Below, piece after piece: positions 30,469-38,219 of a stretch of 64,000 bases of DNA; position 1 is the stretch's first letter; every line of letters starts with the position of its first letter. The notes beneath the pieces were generated by a model. It saw only the letters and a list, made by a program, of their open reading frames with translations. It made no database searches and was not told the origin of the DNA. The position numbers and the translations under genes are program-made. Location: positions 62,001 through 126,000 of the forward strand of contig ONOU01000001.1 of NCBI GenBank assembly GCA_900319525.1, given 5' to 3'. This stretch comes from an uncultured Prevotellaceae bacterium (GTDB lineage: Bacteria > Bacteroidota > Bacteroidia > Bacteroidales > Muribaculaceae).

Positions 30469-30548
30469 TGTAAACCCATTTAGTGATAAAACCGCCAAAC
30501 TGTCAACCCAGTTTAGGCGAACAATAAAATTAGTGTAAACCAACTTAG
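30469..30548 (+). repeat. Three iteron-like direct repeats
   Basis: TGTAAACCCATTTAG (30469), TGTCAACCCAGTTTAG (30501) and TGTAAACCAACTTAG (30534) recur at 32-33 bp, about three helical turns, in the gap before the 30693 gene. They could be regulator sites. Confidence 0.45.
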
Positions 30549-30627
30549 TTAATCGCTCTCAAATCTGTCAAGTAATTCTAGGGATAGTCAAGCGATGTCT
30601 TCTTGATTTATCAATCTTTATAATTAA

Positions 30628-30646
30628 AGTGCCAAAAATTGGCACT
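30628..30646. promoter_or_regulatory. Perfect palindrome, candidate operator
   Basis: AGTGCCAAAAATTGGCACT is an 8-bp perfect inverted repeat with a 3-bp centre, ending 9 bp before the -7 box at 30656. It occupies the -33 region of the promoter for the 30693 gene. Confidence 0.6.
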
Positions 30647-30655
30647 CGGTCGTTC

Positions 30656-30663
30656 TAATTTTG
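30656..30663 (+). promoter_or_regulatory. -7 box for the 30693 gene
   Basis: TAATTTTG matches TAnnTTTG, 29 bp before the ATG. A strong Shine-Dalgarno GGAGGA at 30681-30686 is unusual for this phylum. Confidence 0.6.
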
Positions 30664-30692
30664 CATCGTGAAACAAAAACGGAGGAACGACT

Positions 30693-31001
30693 ATGAATAA
30701 GAGATTAACAAACATCGTGAGCTTTGGCGACCGCATCTGCGCCACTCTTGAATGCAATGGCCGCCGTCTTGCTAGTGTTAATGGTGCCAATTTTAGCAGC
30801 CTTGCAGACGTTAAAGCAGCTCTGCTCGATTTGGCAGGTCGATATGTGGGCATGGCTGTGATCACCGTGCGCAATTGCACACAGGGATGGCGTGACGTAA
30901 CTGCCCTGGCTACAATGCGACGCCCGGTCGCTACTACTTCATCCACTGTCGCTTCACCGCTTCATGTCGGCTCGCAATACCTGATTCCATGGGCATCATG
31001 A
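30693..31001 (+). CDS. Small Bacteroidales-type protein ending in QYLIPW
   Basis: 102 residues, no signal peptide. It reads TNIVSFGDRICATLE, then ALLDLAGRYVGMAVITVRNCTQGW near residue 50-70, and ends SQYLIPWAS. From memory, short proteins with an RN-TQGW core and a C-terminal QYLIPW recur in Bacteroidales genomes, but I know no function. It is preceded by a perfect palindrome in the promoter and by an unusually good GGAGGA ribosome site, which suggests strong regulated expression. Monocistronic. Confidence 0.65.
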   Translation: MNKRLTNIVSFGDRICATLECNGRRLASVNGANFSSLADVKAALLDLAGRYVGMAVITVRNCTQGWRDVTALATMRRPVATTSSTVASPLHVGSQYLIPWAS

Positions 31002-31021
31002 AAAATTATTGTGTACTGATG

Positions 31022-31054
31022 CTTGTACTATTCGATAAAATAGTTGTATATTTG
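31022..31054 (+). promoter_or_regulatory. Promoter for the ADP-ribosylglycohydrolase gene
   Basis: CTTG (31022-31025), 21 bp, TATATTTG (31047-31054). It overlaps an in-frame GTG, which is why I rejected that upstream start. Confidence 0.6.
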
Positions 31055-31077
31055 TGAACTCAAAACGTATTTGTACT

Positions 31078-31890
31078 ATGAAAGGAATTATCGGAGCTAT
31101 CGCCGGCGATGTAATCGGGTCGGCATACGAGTTTAACCCAACACGTGACTACAACTTTGAATTGTTCACGTCAAACAGCACCTTTACCGATGACACGGTG
31201 CTTACCATGGCTAACGCCCTGTGGTTGCTCGAGGACGAGCAACACACCCCTGACACTTTGGCTCGCATCATGCTGGACATGTGTCGGCAATATCCCAACA
31301 GAGGATATGGAGGCCGTTTTGCCCAATGGATTCATCGTGGCAATCCTCATGAACCGTACAACTCCTTTGGCAATGGATCGGCCATGCGCGTGAGCCCCAT
31401 CGGCTACTATGCCCGGACGCTCGACGAGGCATTATCGCTTGCCCGGATTTCGGCTGAGGTTACACACAACCACCCCGAGGGCATCAAGGGTGCCCAGGCT
31501 ACTGCTGCTGCAATCTTCATGGCAAAACATGGGGAAGAGAAGAGAGAAATTAGTGACTATGTGGCAAAGACTTTCGGTTACGACTTGTCACATACGCTCG
31601 ACGAGATTCGCCCCACATTCACCTTCGACGAGACATGCCAGCACACGGTTCCCGAGGCAATCACGTGTTTCTTGGAGGGAAAGAGCTATGAAGAAGTCAT
31701 CCGATTGGCTGTATCGCTTGCTGGCGATGCCGACACGCTTGCGGCCATTGCCGGATCCATCTCGTCGGCAGTACAGGATGTGCCCAACGAGATTGCACAG
31801 ACTGTGATTTCACGCTTGAGCGAAGATTTCTGCACCCTGCTATTGCGCTTTAACGAGCTCGTGGCAAAACGTGATGCCGCAGACCAATGA
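31078..31890 (+). CDS. ADP-ribosylglycohydrolase family protein
   Basis: Starts at MKGIIGAIAGDVIGSAYEF (270 residues). The longer frame from GTG 31054 overlaps the promoter. Metal-binding signatures of the DraG/ARH family are present: FTDDT (T37-T40), GNGSAMRVSPIG, and GDADT at residues 216-220 near the C-terminus, expected to hold two Mg ions. Such enzymes remove ADP-ribose from proteins, nucleic acids or small molecules; the target here is unknown. It overlaps the next gene by 4 bp (ATGA), so the two are coupled. Confidence 0.9.
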   Translation: MKGIIGAIAGDVIGSAYEFNPTRDYNFELFTSNSTFTDDTVLTMANALWLLEDEQHTPDTLARIMLDMCRQYPNRGYGGRFAQWIHRGNPHEPYNSFGNGSAMRVSPIGYYARTLDEALSLARISAEVTHNHPEGIKGAQATAAAIFMAKHGEEKREISDYVAKTFGYDLSHTLDEIRPTFTFDETCQHTVPEAITCFLEGKSYEEVIRLAVSLAGDADTLAAIAGSISSAVQDVPNEIAQTVISRLSEDFCTLLLRFNELVAKRDAADQ

Positions 31891-32636
31891 TAGACATGAA
31901 TAACGGCATCCTCAAGGTCGTCAAGAGCTTGGGTGCCAAGAAATACCGTGACGAGGAAGGCCTGTTTGTGGCCGAAGGTACCAAGTGTGTGCGTGACACC
32001 TGGCAGCATTTCAACTGCCGGTGGCTTATCGCCAAGCGCTCATGGTATGAGCAATGTGGCACGGCCGAACACTATGACAAGATAGTGTTTGCCAACGGCC
32101 AACAGATGGCCCGCATTTCACAGTTTGACACGCCAAGCGACGTGATTGCCGTCTATGAGAAACCAGAGGACACAATCGATACAGCCCGCGTGGCCAAGAG
32201 CCTGAATATCGTACTCGACAACATCCAGGATCCCGGCAATCTGGGAACCATCATCCGCCTGGCCGACTGGTTCGGCGTTAGAGACATTTTCGCCAGCAAG
32301 ACGACTGTCGATGTCTATAACCATAAGGTTGTGCAAGCCACCATGGGAGCTATCGCGCGTGTCAAAGTGCATTATGGCGACCTGGAAGCCTTGTTTGATG
32401 AATACCCCGATCTCCCGATTTATGGTACGTTCCTAGACGGCGAGGATATCTACAAGAGCAGCCTGGACAAGAGGGGGTTTGTCGTGTTTGGTAACGAGGG
32501 GCAGGGCATAGGTGCCAAGGTCGCGAAGCATGTGGACCAGCGCCTGCTCATCCCCAAAGCCTCAACGGCAGGCAGCGAGTCTCTGAATGTGGGCGTGGCG
32601 GCCGCCATCACGATCAGCGAATTTTTCCGAAGATAA
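31887..32636 (+). CDS. SpoU/TrmH-family RNA 2'-O-methyltransferase
   Basis: 249 residues. An N-terminal substrate-binding part (KKYRDEEGLFVAEGTK) precedes the trefoil-knot SPOUT domain. Its three motifs are NIQDPGNLGTIIRLADWFG, VVFGNEGQGIGAKV and LIPKASTAGSESLNVGVAAAI. It likely methylates a ribose in rRNA or tRNA with S-adenosylmethionine; the exact site cannot be told. Its ATG overlaps the stop of the upstream gene. Confidence 0.92.
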   Translation: MIDMNNGILKVVKSLGAKKYRDEEGLFVAEGTKCVRDTWQHFNCRWLIAKRSWYEQCGTAEHYDKIVFANGQQMARISQFDTPSDVIAVYEKPEDTIDTARVAKSLNIVLDNIQDPGNLGTIIRLADWFGVRDIFASKTTVDVYNHKVVQATMGAIARVKVHYGDLEALFDEYPDLPIYGTFLDGEDIYKSSLDKRGFVVFGNEGQGIGAKVAKHVDQRLLIPKASTAGSESLNVGVAAAITISEFFRR

Positions 32637-32686
32637 TACACTCTCCGCTCAGTCCATTTAATCCACTCAATCCATCCACTCCAGCT

Positions 32687-34072
32687 ATGGCAAAACAGCA
32701 AGTCAAGACCACTTTCTTCTGCAAGAATTGCGGCAACGAGTCTCCCAAGTGGCTCGGCAAGTGCCCCGCTTGCGGTGAGTGGAATACTTATATCGAGGAA
32801 CCCAAGGCACCCAAATCGTCGCCAGTGAGATATGTCGCGTCGGGGACCAATGGGAGAGAGGCCAACGAGCCTGTCAAGATTTCTGAGATCCGGGCCGAGG
32901 ACCAGCCGCGCATCAGTCTGCCCAGCAACGAGCTCAATCGCGTGCTGGGTGGCGGACTTGTCCCTGGCAGTATCGTCCTGTTGGGTGGTGAACCAGGTAT
33001 CGGTAAGTCAACCCTGGTGCTGCAGAATGTGCTGCGCATACGTTCTCGCCGGGTCCTCTATGTATCGGGTGAGGAAAGTCCACAGCAGCTGCGCATGCGT
33101 GCCGACCGCATTGCTGGCGGACGCATGGATTGCGAGTGCTACCTGCTGTGCGAAACATCACTCGACAATATCTTCAACAGCATCCGTTCATTCCAGCCGG
33201 GCCTCATTATCGTCGATTCGATCCAGACAATTGCCAGTGACCAACTGGATAGTGCTCCTGGTAGTGTTACACAAGTGCGCGAGTGTGCGGCCGCATTCCA
33301 GCGCTATGCCAAGGAGACTTACACTCCCGTGATTCTTATCGGACACATCAACAAGGAGGGCAGCATCGCTGGGCCCAAAGTGCTCGAGCACATCGTCGAT
33401 GCCGTCATCCAATTTGAGGGCGACCGCAACTACCTGTACCGCATTCTCAGGCCTATCAAGAACCGTTTTGGCAACACAAGCGAGATTGGCATCTATGAGA
33501 TGAAGGAGGACGGCCTGCGTGAGGTGACCAATCCCAGCGAACTGTTGCTGGGCGATAGGGATATGGACCTCTCGGGCACGGCCATCGGCGTGACGATTGA
33601 TGGAATGCGTCCGTTCCTCATCGAGGTACAGGCACTGGTGAGCACGGCGGCCTATGGTACTGCTCAAAGGTCGGTAACCGGATTTGATCAGCGGCGCATG
33701 AACATGCTTCTCGCGGTGCTCGAGAAGCGGTTGGGCTTCAAGTTGGCTCAGAAAGACGTCTTCCTGAACATTGTTGGCGGTATCAAGGTCAACGATCCGG
33801 CCCTTGATCTGGCTGTCATCAGCGCCATCCTTTCATCTAATGTGGATATGGCCATCAGCAATAGTGTGTGCTTTGCTGGGGAGGTAGGACTGTCGGGCGA
33901 GATACGCCCTGTGACGCGTTGTGAACAACGGGTCACCGAGGCCCAGAAACTGGGCTTCGGCACCATTATTATTCCCAAAAATAATCTCAAGGGGGTGAAG
34001 CGTGACGGCTGGACCATTAAGGTAGTCGAAGTCGCCCGCGTTGAGGATGCGTTCCGCCACCTCTTCGGTTAG
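32687..34072 (+). CDS. radA: DNA repair protein RadA
   Basis: 461 residues. An N-terminal C4 zinc finger (C12, C15, C26, C29) precedes a RecA-like ATPase with Walker A GEPGIGKS (K107). The RadA-specific KNRFG motif is at 258-262, and a C-terminal Lon-like domain starts near residue 290. It promotes branch migration during recombination. Its stop overlaps by 4 bp the stop of a convergent small gene. Confidence 0.97.
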   Translation: MAKQQVKTTFFCKNCGNESPKWLGKCPACGEWNTYIEEPKAPKSSPVRYVASGTNGREANEPVKISEIRAEDQPRISLPSNELNRVLGGGLVPGSIVLLGGEPGIGKSTLVLQNVLRIRSRRVLYVSGEESPQQLRMRADRIAGGRMDCECYLLCETSLDNIFNSIRSFQPGLIIVDSIQTIASDQLDSAPGSVTQVRECAAAFQRYAKETYTPVILIGHINKEGSIAGPKVLEHIVDAVIQFEGDRNYLYRILRPIKNRFGNTSEIGIYEMKEDGLREVTNPSELLLGDRDMDLSGTAIGVTIDGMRPFLIEVQALVSTAAYGTAQRSVTGFDQRRMNMLLAVLEKRLGFKLAQKDVFLNIVGGIKVNDPALDLAVISAILSSNVDMAISNSVCFAGEVGLSGEIRPVTRCEQRVTEAQKLGFGTIIIPKNNLKGVKRDGWTIKVVEVARVEDAFRHLFG

Positions 34073-34227
34073 TCATTCTTTTTCTTGTGCTGGCAGTTCT
34101 TGCCGCAGCCACAGCCGCAGTCACCTTGACCTCGCGTCGTCTTGATGATGCGACGCAGCACATACACCAGTGCGATGGCCACGATGCCGAGCACTACAAT
34201 AGTCTGTATTAACGTCGATGTAGTCAT
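34069..34227 (-). CDS. FeoB-associated Cys-rich membrane protein
   Basis: 52 residues, read directly from the sequence: one transmembrane helix (TLIQTIVVLGIVAIALVYVL), a basic patch (RRIIKTTRG), then the Cys cluster DCGCGCGKNCQHKKK. This is the pattern of the FeoB-associated Cys-rich family. It follows feoAB on the same strand (114 bp), so it probably helps ferrous iron uptake at the inner membrane. The stop overlaps that of radA in convergent orientation. Confidence 0.85.
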   Translation of the reverse strand: MTTSTLIQTIVVLGIVAIALVYVLRRIIKTTRGQGDCGCGCGKNCQHKKKND

Positions 34228-34307
34228 TATAGAATGTGAAATCTGAATTATTCAAGTTTCATAGGGCCAACTATCTGATTATCCTCAAACCCCTAAACCC
34301 TAGACCT

Positions 34308-34344
34308 CTAGTTTCTAAGGTAGTTTTGCTACCTTAGAAACTAG
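34308..34344 (-). repeat. Perfect 16-bp inverted repeat spanning the feoB stop
   Basis: CTAGTTTCTAAGGTAG (34308-34323) is the exact complement of 34329-34344 around TTTTG. The feoB stop codon (34341-34343) lies inside the arm. There is no T-run on the minus side, so it is more likely a 3' processing or attenuation stem than a simple terminator. Confidence 0.7.
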
Positions 34345-36725
34345 AAAACCCTCGCTACCTGGTAGAAGATGAATGAGACCAACCAAGCCACACCGGTGGT
34401 ATAGAATATCTCAAAAATCATCCATTTGGTGCCGGCTTCCCGCTTGATGGCCACAAGTGCGGCAATACAGGGGAAGTATAGCAGGATAAACAGCATGAAT
34501 GAGTAGGCCACAATCGGGTCAAAAACATGCTCGCCCTCGGGTGTGACAGCATTCTGCAGCTTGTTTTTCAGCGAAGCGGATTCCTCAGTTGCATCCGATT
34601 CTCCCGTATAAAGCACACCCATGGTAGATACGACAATCTCCTTAGCGGCAGCGCCCGTGAGTACACTCACACCCATCTGCCAGTTAAAGCCCAATGGAGC
34701 CACCACCGGTTCGATGGCTTTGCCCATGCGGCCCATGTAGGACTGCTCGATCTGCTCCTGCGGCGTTTGTCCCTCATGTCGGGGGAAATAGCCCAGCGCC
34801 CACACGATAATCGAGGCGGCAAGGATGATGGTAGCCATCTTTTGCAGATATTGTTTACCCTTGCTCCACATGTGGATGGTGGCGTTGCGGGCAGTAGGTT
34901 TGCGGTACGGCGGCAACTCCATGACAAATTGCGTCTTGTCATGCTTCAATATCGTCTTGCTCAAGATGATGGCGGTGATAGCGGCAACAATGATGCCGAT
35001 GAGGTAAATGCTCATCAGCACCAGGCCCTGGTTGGCGGTGAAAAAGGCCGCTACCAGCAGCAGATAGGCCGGCAGTCGTGCCGAGCATGACATGAAAGGC
35101 ACCGTTAGGATGGTGACGATGCGGTCGCGGCGGTTTTCAAGGGTGCGGGTTGCCATGATGGCGGGCACACCGCAGCCAAAACCGATGAGGTAGGGGATAA
35201 ACGACTTGCCGTGCAGCCCCACACGGTGCATGATGCGATCGACAATGAAGGCGGCCCGCGCCATGTATCCGCTGTCTTCCAGCAGCGAGATGAAGAAGAA
35301 CAGAATCAAGATCTGGGGCAGGAAGACAAGCACTCCGCCCACACCGCCGATGATGCCGTCAACAATCAGGTCACGCAGGATGCCTGCGGGCAGGGCTTTT
35401 CCTATCCATTCTCCCAGCCAGCTGATGCCGCTCTCTATCCAATCTTGGGGATAAGCACCCAGGGTGAACGTGGCTTCAAACATCAGCCACATCAACACCA
35501 GCAGGATGGGCAGGGCCAGCCAGCGGTTGGTCAGCAACTTGTCCAGCGAGTAGCCCGGCTTGGTCTCGTTGGTGGCACGGTCAGGATTGGGCGTGAGGGC
35601 CTCGGCAAGGGCACCGCGCACAAAGCCGTATTTCAGGTCGGTGATGATGCTCACGATATCGTCGTTATAATCACGCTCGATGTGCTGTCTGATTTCGGCA
35701 GCTGCTTTTTTCACCTCTTCGGCATTGGCTTGGCCGTTGAGCCGTTCAATGGCGTGCTGGTCATTCTCGATGATCTTGAGCACGGTGTAACGGTCCAGAT
35801 TTGGACACATCGCTCCGAGCGACTTCAGGTAATCCTCAATGAGTGTGCCGTAGTTCACATTGTGGTGGAGGGTCTCCTGTTCACTCTCGTCAATGGCATC
35901 CATGGTTGCTTGCAGCACTTCTTTCACGCCATGACCGTTATAAGCAGTCAAGGGGACCATGCGGGCACCCAGCAGGCGTCCCATCATTTCAATATCCAGC
36001 TTGTCGCCACTCTTTTCCAGCTCATCCCACATGTTCAATGCCACCACCATGGGGATGTTCATGTCCATCAACTGGGTCGTCAGGTAGAGGTTGCGCTCCA
36101 GGTTACCGGCGTCAACAATATTGAGAATGGCGTCAGGGTGGTTCTCGCTGATGTAGGTGCGCACATACATCTCTTCGGGTGAATACTCTGTTAACGAGTA
36201 CGTTCCGGGCAGGTCAACGAGCTGCACCCTCCTGCCATCGACAACAAACCAGCCCTCTTTGCTATCGACGGTAACTCCACCATAGTTGCCCACTTTCTCA
36301 CGGGCTCCGGTAGCGTTGTTAAACAGAGACGTCTTTCCGCAATTGGGATTCCCGACAAGTACCACACGCAGCACATTGTCTGCCATCGGGTCTATGGCAG
36401 GCATCTCGGTTTCAACAACACCTCGATAGGCATCTTCCATGTCACAGAATTCAGCGTCATTGTCGGTTACTTCGACTTGCGAGGCTTCACTGTGGCGCAG
36501 CGAGATGTGAGAGCCCATGATCATGTATTCGACGGGATCTTGCAATGGGGCGTTCTTGACAACGGTGACACGGGCACCACGCACAAAGCCCATCTCCAGT
36601 AGCCGTTGCCTGAAGGCACCGTCACCCAACACCCTGACGACCTGTACGGTCATCCCTACAGGCTCGTTATCGAGTAGCCGGGTAACATTATTGCCGTTAT
36701 TCTTGTTCGATAGATCTGTGTTCAT
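34341..36725 (-). CDS. feoB: Ferrous iron transport protein, fused FeoA-FeoB
   Basis: The start was set at ATG 36725 (MNTDLSNKN), because the upstream frame begins with a TTG lying at the expected transcription start. About 794 residues. FeoA SH3-like domain near residues 15-90 (LLEMGFVRGARVTVV). G-protein domain with GNPNCGKTS (K131) and DLPGTYSLTEYSPEE. Then a helical spacer and about ten transmembrane segments from residue 390 with Gate motifs (GFGCGVPAIMATR). It imports Fe(II) across the inner membrane. The FeoA-FeoB fusion is common in Bacteroidetes. Confidence 0.96.
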   Translation of the reverse strand: MNTDLSNKNNGNNVTRLLDNEPVGMTVQVVRVLGDGAFRQRLLEMGFVRGARVTVVKNAPLQDPVEYMIMGSHISLRHSEASQVEVTDNDAEFCDMEDAYRGVVETEMPAIDPMADNVLRVVLVGNPNCGKTSLFNNATGAREKVGNYGGVTVDSKEGWFVVDGRRVQLVDLPGTYSLTEYSPEEMYVRTYISENHPDAILNIVDAGNLERNLYLTTQLMDMNIPMVVALNMWDELEKSGDKLDIEMMGRLLGARMVPLTAYNGHGVKEVLQATMDAIDESEQETLHHNVNYGTLIEDYLKSLGAMCPNLDRYTVLKIIENDQHAIERLNGQANAEEVKKAAAEIRQHIERDYNDDIVSIITDLKYGFVRGALAEALTPNPDRATNETKPGYSLDKLLTNRWLALPILLVLMWLMFEATFTLGAYPQDWIESGISWLGEWIGKALPAGILRDLIVDGIIGGVGGVLVFLPQILILFFFISLLEDSGYMARAAFIVDRIMHRVGLHGKSFIPYLIGFGCGVPAIMATRTLENRRDRIVTILTVPFMSCSARLPAYLLLVAAFFTANQGLVLMSIYLIGIIVAAITAIILSKTILKHDKTQFVMELPPYRKPTARNATIHMWSKGKQYLQKMATIILAASIIVWALGYFPRHEGQTPQEQIEQSYMGRMGKAIEPVVAPLGFNWQMGVSVLTGAAAKEIVVSTMGVLYTGESDATEESASLKNKLQNAVTPEGEHVFDPIVAYSFMLFILLYFPCIAALVAIKREAGTKWMIFEIFYTTGVAWLVSFIFYQVARVF

Positions 36726-36750
36726 TTCGTGTACGCATTTTTTCAATTTG

Positions 36751-36758
36751 CAAAATTA
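36751..36758 (-). promoter_or_regulatory. -7 box of feoAB
   Basis: The minus strand reads TAATTTTG, about 26 bp before the ATG at 36725. No clear Fur box was seen next to it. Confidence 0.55.
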
Positions 36759-37057
36759 CTCACATATATTGGTATATGCAATCCCAATAGTTAATGTTTT
36801 TGGTAAAGGTTTATCCTTATTATTAGGGATATTTCCTGTGAAGTATAGAATTGGCAAAAGAAGAAAAAACAGGCGTCAAAACGTTAATAGCTGTTAAATA
36901 TGACATTCTTATTAAACTTTTCTGGCTTTATCAAGTCTATAAATTGACTTCAATGAAGTAATGACGCTTCAAACGGATAAAACTGACTTTTTCTAATAAA
37001 ACAATTCAACATTGTGTCAAACTGCTGATGAAGCATCACACGACACAGAACATATAG

Positions 37058-37095
37058 GTCCCGATCGACGTAAACAGTCTCGGGACTTTTGTTTT
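37058..37095 (+). terminator. Orphan plus-strand terminator
   Basis: GTCCCGA (37058-37064) pairs with TCGGGAC (37080-37086), followed by TTTTGTTTT, a good rho-independent terminator on the plus strand. No plus-strand gene lies upstream within the 500-bp gap 36726-37225, so it may end a small RNA. Confidence 0.6.
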
Positions 37096-37225
37096 GACAA
37101 TGATATAGATGTTGGCCCTAACCCTGCGGGGCTAATGCGAACCTTTAGCGAAGCCAATTTCGCGAATTATATTTATCACGAATAGGTTTGAATATTATTC
37201 GTGAAATACGTTTTTCTTATCGAAA

Positions 37226-37936
37226 TTACATCTTCAGGTAAAAATCACGGGTGAGGGCGATGTATTCACTCGTGAACTGCCCGTTATGGTCAGCTATGGT
37301 CAACGTGTCCTCCTGATAGGGTATCGAGGCATGGGTCAGCCTCCAGAGGATGCGTTTGGGAGCAGTGCCTGACTTGGAGACCACACGGGTCATCTGCTTG
37401 ACAGGAATTGAGCTGAATGTCGCTGCTTCAATGATCTCGCGCTCAGCCTCAATGGGGGAAATCAAGGCTATGCTGCCATTGTCTGCCAGGCGCCTCGTGG
37501 CACCGTCAATGAGCTGACGATAGGAGAGGAATTGGGTGTGGCGAGCCGTTGTGCGGGATTTGTCAGGAGGCAACAGGCTGTCGGTGAAGTAGGGTGGGTT
37601 AGACACGATAAGGTCATAGCAGTCGCCCGATGGCATCTCGTTGAAGTCACACTCTATGGCGGTCAGACGATCGCCCCAAGGTGAATCGGCAAAATTGATC
37701 CTCGCCTCATCGATGGCGTCTTGATCGATGTCGATGCCGCTGATGATGGCTTGGCTGTTGCGCTGGGCAATCATCAGGGCAATGACGCCACATCCCGTGC
37801 CCACGTCTAGCACGCGGCCTGCACCTTCTACCGGGCACCATGCTCCTAGCAGCACGCCATCGGTGCCCACCTTCATGGCGGTGCGGTCATTCAGCACGGT
37901 AAATTGCTTAAACCTAAATACCTTTTCTCTTCCCAT
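37226..37936 (-). CDS. trmN6: tRNA1(Val) adenine-37 N6-methyltransferase (TrmN6/YfiC)
   Basis: Start at ATG 37936 (MGREKVFRFKQFTV), 236 residues; the frame upstream overlaps the -7 box. Class I methyltransferase: SAM motif DVGTGCGVIALMIAQ, acidic SGIDIDQDA, and the catalytic NPPY at 113-116, followed by the YfiC-typical RHTQFLSYRQLIDGA. It methylates N6 of A37 in tRNA1Val. Monocistronic. Confidence 0.9.
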   Translation of the reverse strand: MGREKVFRFKQFTVLNDRTAMKVGTDGVLLGAWCPVEGAGRVLDVGTGCGVIALMIAQRNSQAIISGIDIDQDAIDEARINFADSPWGDRLTAIECDFNEMPSGDCYDLIVSNPPYFTDSLLPPDKSRTTARHTQFLSYRQLIDGATRRLADNGSIALISPIEAEREIIEAATFSSIPVKQMTRVVSKSGTAPKRILWRLTHASIPYQEDTLTIADHNGQFTSEYIALTRDFYLKM

Positions 37937-37945
37937 ATTCGCCCA

Positions 37946-37953
37946 CAAAGTTA
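37946..37953 (-). promoter_or_regulatory. -7 box of trmN6
   Basis: The minus strand reads TAACTTTG, only 9 bp before the ATG, implying a very short or absent leader. Confidence 0.5.
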
Positions 37954-38219
37954 GCCCTTTTGTAGAGAATACATGATTCTAATAAGGGAATTTTGGCACT
38001 CCTGGCATGGTTTTTGTCGTTGGTACGGTGCGTTTCTTAGTTAAAATCGGTACATTTAGCATTTTTTCACTGAAAAAAGTGACATCAGTACCTTTTTACT
38101 TTATAACTTGCAACGCATTTTTAATTCGATTTTTTCAAACTACTTAAACTTTTTTAAAACAAAAAAGTCTAAAAGACAAACAACATTTAATATTGACTTT
38201 TTTAAACGTAATTGGAATT

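Noticed and set aside
30329-30538. Plus-strand 69-codon ORF
   Set aside because: It runs through the 87-bp dispersed repeat and into the direct repeats, has no signal or motif, and a similar chance ORF arises at copy B.
30628-30663. Sigma-54 promoter (TGGCAC with TTGC)
   Set aside because: The spacing between TGGCAC and TTGC is about 15 bp, not 5, and a normal -7 box fits better.
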